Shown here: piece after piece, positions 60,161-64,000 of the stretch
Position numbering within the stretch: position 1 is the first letter of the stretch
Layout of the letters: every line of letters starts with the position of its first letter
NCBI RefSeq assembly: GCF_014904705.1
Contig: NZ_JACZCQ010000003.1
Coordinates: forward strand, 1-64,000
Source: Nisaea sediminum
Lineage (GTDB): Bacteria > Pseudomonadota > Alphaproteobacteria > Thalassobaculales > Thalassobaculaceae
DNA length: 64,000 nucleotides
Direction of reading: 5' to 3'
Notes under the pieces: generated by a model
Database searches by the model: none
What the model was told of the DNA's origin: nothing
What the model saw: the letters and a program-made list of their open reading frames with translations, nothing else
Program-made: the position numbers and the translations under genes

Positions 60161-60179
60161 ATACTTAACAGTTAAGTAT
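60161..60179. promoter_or_regulatory. perfect 19-base palindrome between gatC and ruvX
   Basis: ATACTTAAC-A-GTTAAGTAT has 9-bp perfect arms around one central base, 50 bases before gatC and 31 bases before ruvX. It has the form of a transcription factor site over a divergent promoter. The TTAA half-sites do not have the 7-base spacing of CtrA boxes. No factor can be named. Confidence 0.5.
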
Positions 60180-60209
60180 CGCGCGGGCGGCGGAAAGTAT
60201 CACCCGGAC

Positions 60210-60683
60210 ATGACATTCTGCAACCCTGCCGACCTGCCGTCCCTCATGCGTCCGATGAGCCGGATTCTGGGACTGGATCTTGGTACCAAGACCATCGGCA
60301 TCGCCGTCTCCGACCCCTTCCTCTCGGTCGCCTCGCCGATCGAGACGATCCAGCGCAAGAAGTTCACAAAGGACGCGGAACGGCTCGCCCAGATCGTCGA
60401 GGAACGCAATATCGGCGCCTTCCTGATCGGCCTGCCGCTCAACATGGACGGGACCGAGGGCCCGCGCGCCCAGTCGACCCGCGATTTCGCCCGCGAGCTG
60501 ATCCTCCGCATCGACCTCCCCGTCGCCTTCTTCGACGAGCGCATGAGCACCATGGCGGTCGAGCGGGCGATGGTGGAGGCGGACATGACCAGGAAGAAGC
60601 GCGCCGAGAGGGTCGACCAGCTCGCCGCCGCCTACATCCTGCAGGCCGCGCTGGACGCGATGCCGGACCAAAGCCTCGGGTAA
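60210..60683 (+). CDS. ruvX: RuvX/YqgF family Holliday junction resolvase, pre-16S rRNA nuclease
   Basis: A 157-residue RNase H-fold protein of the YqgF family. ILGLDLGTKTIGIAVSD contains the first catalytic aspartate (Asp23), FLIGLPLNMDGTEGPRAQ is the central signature, and FFDERMSTMAVE and RVDQLAAAYILQAALD complete the acidic site. It is implicated in 16S rRNA processing and in recombination. ATG codons at 60246 and 60255 would give a start closer to most homologues. It is divergent from gatC. Confidence 0.9.
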   Translation: MTFCNPADLPSLMRPMSRILGLDLGTKTIGIAVSDPFLSVASPIETIQRKKFTKDAERLAQIVEERNIGAFLIGLPLNMDGTEGPRAQSTRDFARELILRIDLPVAFFDERMSTMAVERAMVEADMTRKKRAERVDQLAAAYILQAALDAMPDQSLG

Positions 60684-60737
60684 CCCCCTCGGCAAGCTCT
60701 CGTCATCCGGGCGTTCCCGCGTCTCAACGCCGATGAA

Positions 60738-60781
60738 TTGACGCGCATAGTTATGCGCACATATCATGCGTATAACTATGC
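60738..60781 (+). promoter_or_regulatory. ccdAB promoter with overlapping operator
   Basis: TTGACG (60738-60743) and TATCAT (60762-60767) are spaced 18 bases apart. An inverted repeat GCATAGTTAT/ATAACTATGC (60745-60754 with 60772-60781), extended inward by GCGCA against TGCGT, straddles the -10 box. It ends 20 bases before the ccdA start. This is the expected place for CcdA-CcdB autoregulation. Confidence 0.65.
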
Positions 60782-60801
60782 ATTATTCCGAGGACTCCCC
60801 A

Positions 60802-61035
60802 ATGGCATCGCGTTCCGCCAAACGGCCGACGAACCTGACTCTGGCGCCGGACCTGCTGGAAGAGGCGCGCGCATACAGCGTCAACCTCTCTCAGGCCGCC
60901 GAAGAGGGCCTGCGCCGCGCCGTTCAGGAGGCGAAGGCCGCCGCGTGGAAGGAAGAGAACAGACAAGCGCTGGAAGCTTCCAACAGCTGGGTCGAGGAAC
61001 ACGGTTTGCCGCTGGCGAAATACCGGCCCTTCTGA
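60802..61035 (+). CDS. ccdA: CcdA-family type II antitoxin
   Basis: A 77-residue antitoxin. RPTNLTLAPDLLEEARAYSVNLSQAAEEGLRRAV is a ribbon-helix-helix DNA-binding unit. The C-terminal part ends NRQALEASNSWVEEHGLPLAKYRPF, the CcdB-neutralising tail typical of CcdA. The ATG at 60802 has GAGGA upstream. Its stop overlaps the toxin start by one base. A promoter-operator repeat lies just upstream. Confidence 0.9.
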   Translation: MASRSAKRPTNLTLAPDLLEEARAYSVNLSQAAEEGLRRAVQEAKAAAWKEENRQALEASNSWVEEHGLPLAKYRPF

Positions 61036-61334
61036 TGGCCCGCTTCGACCTCTACGCGGATCCCGGCGGCAACGGATATCTCCTCGATGTCCAGGCGAAC
61101 CTGCTGGACGCCCTGAATACGCGCGTTGTCGTGCCGCTCATGCCGCACGCAAAGGCGCCGGCTCCCGCGAGGGGCCTCAACCCGGTGTTCGATATCCGCT
61201 CTGAACCGCATGTCATGGCAACCCAGTTTCTCTCGGCCGTACCGCTGCCCCACCTGAGCGAACCTGTCGGAACTCTTCTCGCCCACGACACCGAGATCAC
61301 GAACGCACTCGACATGCTCCTGACCGGGGTATGA
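61035..61334 (+). CDS. ccdB: CcdB-family type II toxin, gyrase inhibitor
   Basis: A 99-residue CcdB protein, the normal length. ARFDLYADPGGNGYLLDVQANLLDALNTRVVVPLMP at the N-terminus and the C-terminal LSEPVGTLLAHDTEITNALDMLLTGV are family hallmarks; in CcdB the last residues contact GyrA. It is translationally coupled to ccdA (TGATG). Both genes have normal composition for the window, so this is a settled chromosomal pair. Confidence 0.9.
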   Translation: MARFDLYADPGGNGYLLDVQANLLDALNTRVVVPLMPHAKAPAPARGLNPVFDIRSEPHVMATQFLSAVPLPHLSEPVGTLLAHDTEITNALDMLLTGV

Positions 61335-61416
61335 AAGCGCTTGGGGTCGCAGAAGACGAGCCAAGGGTGATCTCACACGTGTTGATTGGGGCGTCGGCCG
61401 GGACAAGGATCGTACA

Positions 61417-62058
61417 ATGCGCCTGATAACGCGATGGCAGAACTCCGCCGGGGAGCGCGTCCGGATCGCCCTCCGGCTGAAGAAAATCGAGTGCGAATAT
61501 GTCCCAGTCGGCACGCTGGCTCCGGGCGAATACCGTCGGCTGAACCCGCAAGGCCTGCTGCCCGCGCTCGATATCGGCGGACGGATCGTGGCGCAATCCT
61601 CTGCGATTCTTGAGTATTTGGAAGAAACCTTCCCGGTTCCCGCGCTCCTGCCGGCCGATCCGGTCACACGCGCGGAGGCAAGGGCATTCGCCGCCCATAT
61701 CACGTCCGAGATGCACGCGATCACGGTGCGCCGTGTGCGGCGGTATCTCGGAACCGATCTCGGCGTCGACGAGGACCATGTGGACCGATGGGTCAGCCAT
61801 TGGCTGACGGAAGGCTTCCGGGCTCTCGAAATCGCCCTGGCGAACCGGGCAACCGACTGGCCCTTCTGTTTCGGAGAGGCGCCGGGCTGGGCCGACCTGC
61901 ATCTGATTCCGCAGATCGAAAACGGTCGCCGCCTGGGCGTCGACCTCATGCCTTTTCCGCGGCTGCTGGGCGTCGAAGAACGCTGCAATGCACTTGAAGC
62001 ATTCATCTTATCCCGGCCTGCCGCACAGCCGGACTACCCCGGTGAGAGGCTCCCCTGA
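61417..62058 (+). CDS. glutathione S-transferase, zeta class/maleylacetoacetate isomerase-like
   Basis: A 213-residue GST. The N-terminal thioredoxin fold has RWQNSAGERVRIALRLKKIECEYVPV, where the zeta class normally has an SSCSxRVR motif with catalytic serine; here NSAGERVR keeps one serine. NPQGLLPALD and SSAILEYLEE bind glutathione. GEAPGWADLHLIPQIENGRRLGVDL is typical of the C-terminal domain. Maleylacetoacetate isomerase is possible, but no homogentisate genes are nearby. AAGGA stands before the ATG. Confidence 0.82.
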   Translation: MRLITRWQNSAGERVRIALRLKKIECEYVPVGTLAPGEYRRLNPQGLLPALDIGGRIVAQSSAILEYLEETFPVPALLPADPVTRAEARAFAAHITSEMHAITVRRVRRYLGTDLGVDEDHVDRWVSHWLTEGFRALEIALANRATDWPFCFGEAPGWADLHLIPQIENGRRLGVDLMPFPRLLGVEERCNALEAFILSRPAAQPDYPGERLP

Positions 62059-62068
62059 GCGCTCTGCC

Positions 62069-62905
62069 CTAAACCTTCGACGGCACGTCCGACATCATCT
62101 GCACGACGAACTCAACCAGCTCGTCCCGGTTGCGGAGCCGGTTCTGTTCCATGGACTGGGCCTGCGCCAGCTGTTCCCGCGCCTCCCGCAGCTGCATCGC
62201 GTAATCCCGGTCGACATCGACGGAGGGATACCAGCGCGCCATGAAGTCCCGCTTCGTCGGCCGCTCGCCGTTCCGGTAGTCCACGACCTCGATATCGCCG
62301 TAAACAGCCTTCAGCGCCTTCAGGCCCTGTTCCTTCACGTAATCGATGCGCTCCTGACCTGTGAGTCTCAGCTCGTTCGCCTGGTCGGCGATCCAGCGCA
62401 GGATCTCCGCGCCGGCATGGGAGGCGACGCCGCCCTCGTCTCCGACATGGCCGACGATACCCTGCGACCTGGAGGCGAAGACGACCGCGACGTCGGACGA
62501 ACTGTCGGGCCCGTTCTCCTCCAGATAGTCGAGATGCATCTCCGCCATGCCCGTGCCGCGGAAGATCCGGTTCAGCGGCGAGTCCGGATCGGAGTGGAGC
62601 GTGAGCCAGTCGTCGAAATCCATCATCGCGGCCTTGTAGAACGACGCTCCGAGCTCCGTCGCCGTCCGGCCGTCGGCAGTTTTTACCGTCTTCGACGCCT
62701 CACCGCGCGCTTCGGCCGCTTCCATCTCGGCGATGCGCTCGCGCATCGGCTCCATCTTCGCGTTGAAATATTCTTCCAGATAGGGCCGCATGCCCGGATC
62801 GGAGAACATCTCGCGATTATAGGAAATCTGCGATTTACCGGAGCCATTCGCTTTATCGGCGAAACTCGGGGCGTCGTGTGCGTTCGATGCGGAAACGGTG
62901 CTCAT
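62069..62905 (-). CDS. hypothetical protein
   Basis: A 278-residue soluble protein without recognised domains, signal peptide or membrane segments. It is rich in charged and helical sequence, with a probable coiled region near the N-terminus (AKMEPMRERIAEMEAAEARGEASK) and near the C-terminus (QLREAREQLAQAQSMEQNRLRNRDEL). It converges on the GST gene with 10 bases between stops. The ribosome-binding site is weak. I see no basis for a function. Confidence 0.7.
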   Translation of the reverse strand: MSTVSASNAHDAPSFADKANGSGKSQISYNREMFSDPGMRPYLEEYFNAKMEPMRERIAEMEAAEARGEASKTVKTADGRTATELGASFYKAAMMDFDDWLTLHSDPDSPLNRIFRGTGMAEMHLDYLEENGPDSSSDVAVVFASRSQGIVGHVGDEGGVASHAGAEILRWIADQANELRLTGQERIDYVKEQGLKALKAVYGDIEVVDYRNGERPTKRDFMARWYPSVDVDRDYAMQLREAREQLAQAQSMEQNRLRNRDELVEFVVQMMSDVPSKV

Positions 62906-63004
62906 GGCGATTTCATCCGGGTGGCTTCAGAATTTCGGACAAATAGCCATGCATTAATTATGCCGAAATGCCCGGCAACCTCTACCCGCTCTGCCGCCGG
63001 CAGC

Positions 63005-63877
63005 TCAACGCGCCCACATCGGCGCGAGCGTGGTCTCCAGAACGCGCTGGTCGCGCAGACTGAAGCGGGTGAAGAAATCGATCCCGGTCAGGTCCTCGAT
63101 ATGCGCGACGGTGGTGCGGTAGTTCGGCAATTCGTGCCAATCGAGCTTCACGTTCGGCAGCAGGAAGGCGATCGCCCGGCGCGGCTGGTCCTGATAGACG
63201 ATCTTGAAGAAAGCCTCGGGCACCGCGATCGATTTCTCCCGGTCGCCGCAGCGCCGCTTCATCAGCTTGCCGCGCACGGGAACGTCGAATTCCGGCGCCT
63301 TCTCGACCGGCCCGGTGATCACCGTCAACTTGCCGCGCAGCTCGGTCCAGTCCCGCACCTGGGTCTCGAGATTGCGCCAGATGCCTCGGTTGAAGCCGAT
63401 GCCGATCTGCGGCGCCATGTTGGTCATGTAGAAACTCTCGTCGGTCCGCTCCTGCGAGTATTTGAAATCGGCGGCGGGCGCCTGATGGCCGCGGTCGTAG
63501 CCCGAGCCGGTATAGTCGTCGGAACAGACGACCAGCGGCCCGTTCTTGCCCATGTCGGTTGAGGCGACGACCTGCGGATCGGGTTTGAAGCTGCTCTTGT
63601 CGCGGTCGCCGGGGCCGCTCAAATTTGCCTTTGGTACGCTCTCCAGCACCCAGTCCGGCAGCAGCGTCCCGGCGTTCAGCGAGAGCAGATAGCCCGCGTG
63701 GCAGATCATCTGCCGCTCGTCCGCGTCGAAATCGCCCTTGTAGGCCGGGATCCCCGTATCGGCATGCAGCCGCGCGCAGCGCCCGGCAGGATCGGGTGGA
63801 AAGCCGTCATCCGCCGTCGCCACGGGAGAAAAGCCGGCGGCAAAAATCAGGGCAAGAAAGACGGTCCGGCAGGTCAT
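63005..63877 (-). CDS. exported DNA/RNA non-specific endonuclease (NUC1/NucA type)
   Basis: A 290-residue His-Me finger nuclease. Residues 1 to about 22 form a signal peptide, so it is periplasmic or secreted. The catalytic motif is DRGH with His131 (GYDRGHQAPAADF); the metal-binding Asn163 and nearby Glu171 lie in GFNRGIWRNLE. KLTVITGPV is also conserved. It would degrade extracellular or periplasmic nucleic acids. The start ATG overlaps the stop of the gene at the right edge by 3 bases. Confidence 0.88.
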   Translation of the reverse strand: MTCRTVFLALIFAAGFSPVATADDGFPPDPAGRCARLHADTGIPAYKGDFDADERQMICHAGYLLSLNAGTLLPDWVLESVPKANLSGPGDRDKSSFKPDPQVVASTDMGKNGPLVVCSDDYTGSGYDRGHQAPAADFKYSQERTDESFYMTNMAPQIGIGFNRGIWRNLETQVRDWTELRGKLTVITGPVEKAPEFDVPVRGKLMKRRCGDREKSIAVPEAFFKIVYQDQPRRAIAFLLPNVKLDWHELPNYRTTVAHIEDLTGIDFFTRFSLRDQRVLETTLAPMWAR

Positions 63878-64000
63878 TGCGGCGGCGCCGGAGGCGCGGG
63901 CGGCATGGGCGGCGTGGGCGCCGGAGCCTTCGAGCCCAGCCCCTTTGAGACCAGATATCCGCCACCGCTGATGCCGAGCAACGCGAGCGTTCCGTTCGGC
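63874..64000 (-). CDS. partial gene, small protein with proline-rich C-terminus
   Basis: The last 41 residues of a protein that runs off the right edge. A glycine-rich hydrophobic stretch (LALLGISGGGYLVSKGLG) that could be a membrane segment is followed by an alanine/proline-rich tail. It overlaps the nuclease start by ATGA, so the two are in one operon. No identity can be given from the fragment. Confidence 0.6.
   Translation of the reverse strand, partial: PNGTLALLGISGGGYLVSKGLGSKAPAPTPPMPPAPPAPPQ

Noticed and set aside
60161-60179. CtrA box
   Set aside because: The TTAA elements are 3 bases apart, not the 7 required by the CtrA consensus.
1-64000. CRISPR arrays, tRNA or rRNA genes, transposases, prophage
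   Set aside because: I saw no regularly spaced repeats, cloverleaf sequences, rRNA motifs or transposase/integrase signatures on either strand.

Overview
The window is GC-rich, densely packed bacterial DNA that reads as an alphaproteobacterial chromosome, probably a metabolically versatile Rhodospirillales-type organism. This is an inference from gene content: a reductive pyrimidine pathway under a RutR-type regulator, a TakP-like TRAP transporter, a cysG-DUF2849-cysI-DUF934 sulfite reductase operon, a SAM-II riboswitch, and gatCAB next to ruvX. No rRNA, tRNA, CRISPR array or transposase was seen.

Layout. 0-5.7 kb: an amino-acid-type binding protein behind a structured leader, an aldehyde dehydrogenase, a membrane adenylate cyclase and a hydrolase. 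5.8-16.3 kb: a pyrimidine catabolism island. It holds a six-gene minus-strand operon (N-carbamoyl-amino-acid hydrolase, dihydropyrimidinase, and a four-gene NMT1/SsuABC-type ABC importer), a divergent rutR, and preTA, with RutR-box-like palindromes before the hydrolase/rutR pair and before preT. 17.2-21.5 kb: the sirohaem/sulfite reductase operon behind a SAM-II riboswitch, with a divergent Lrp-type regulator. 21.5-27.2 kb: a TRAP keto-acid-type transporter whose large permease carries a long coiled-coil tail. 27.4-32.5 kb: a DeoR regulator with a Ugp-type ABC transporter. 32.5-34.5 kb: a D-2-hydroxyacid dehydrogenase preceded by an 85-residue ORF that sits directly behind a cobalamin riboswitch.

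34.5-48.2 kb: mixed catabolic genes (a family III CoA-transferase, kynureninase, a PaaK-type ligase, NIPSNAP and ABM proteins, a serine hydrolase, a GMC oxidoreductase, an orphan form-II CoxL), plus a ParD-like/methionine aminopeptidase pair with a tandem-palindrome operator. 48.2-49.5 kb: an A/T-rich gene for an unknown membrane protein. 49.5-56.6 kb: metC-like, LysR, GlcG, YegD-type Hsp70, and a GNAT-argC operon. 56.8-64 kb: gatCAB, ruvX, a ccdAB toxin-antitoxin pair, a GST, a nuclease and a partial gene.

The most interesting signals are regulatory RNAs. A 34-codon arginine-rich leader peptide with a stop-codon hairpin, an intrinsic terminator and a competing antiterminator lies before GNAT-argC and looks like arginine attenuation. 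A compact pseudoknotted leader of about 80 nt, which I cannot assign to any family, precedes the first binding protein. The cobalamin riboswitch controls an unknown small protein. The SAM-II element sits before the SAM-consuming sirohaem synthase.
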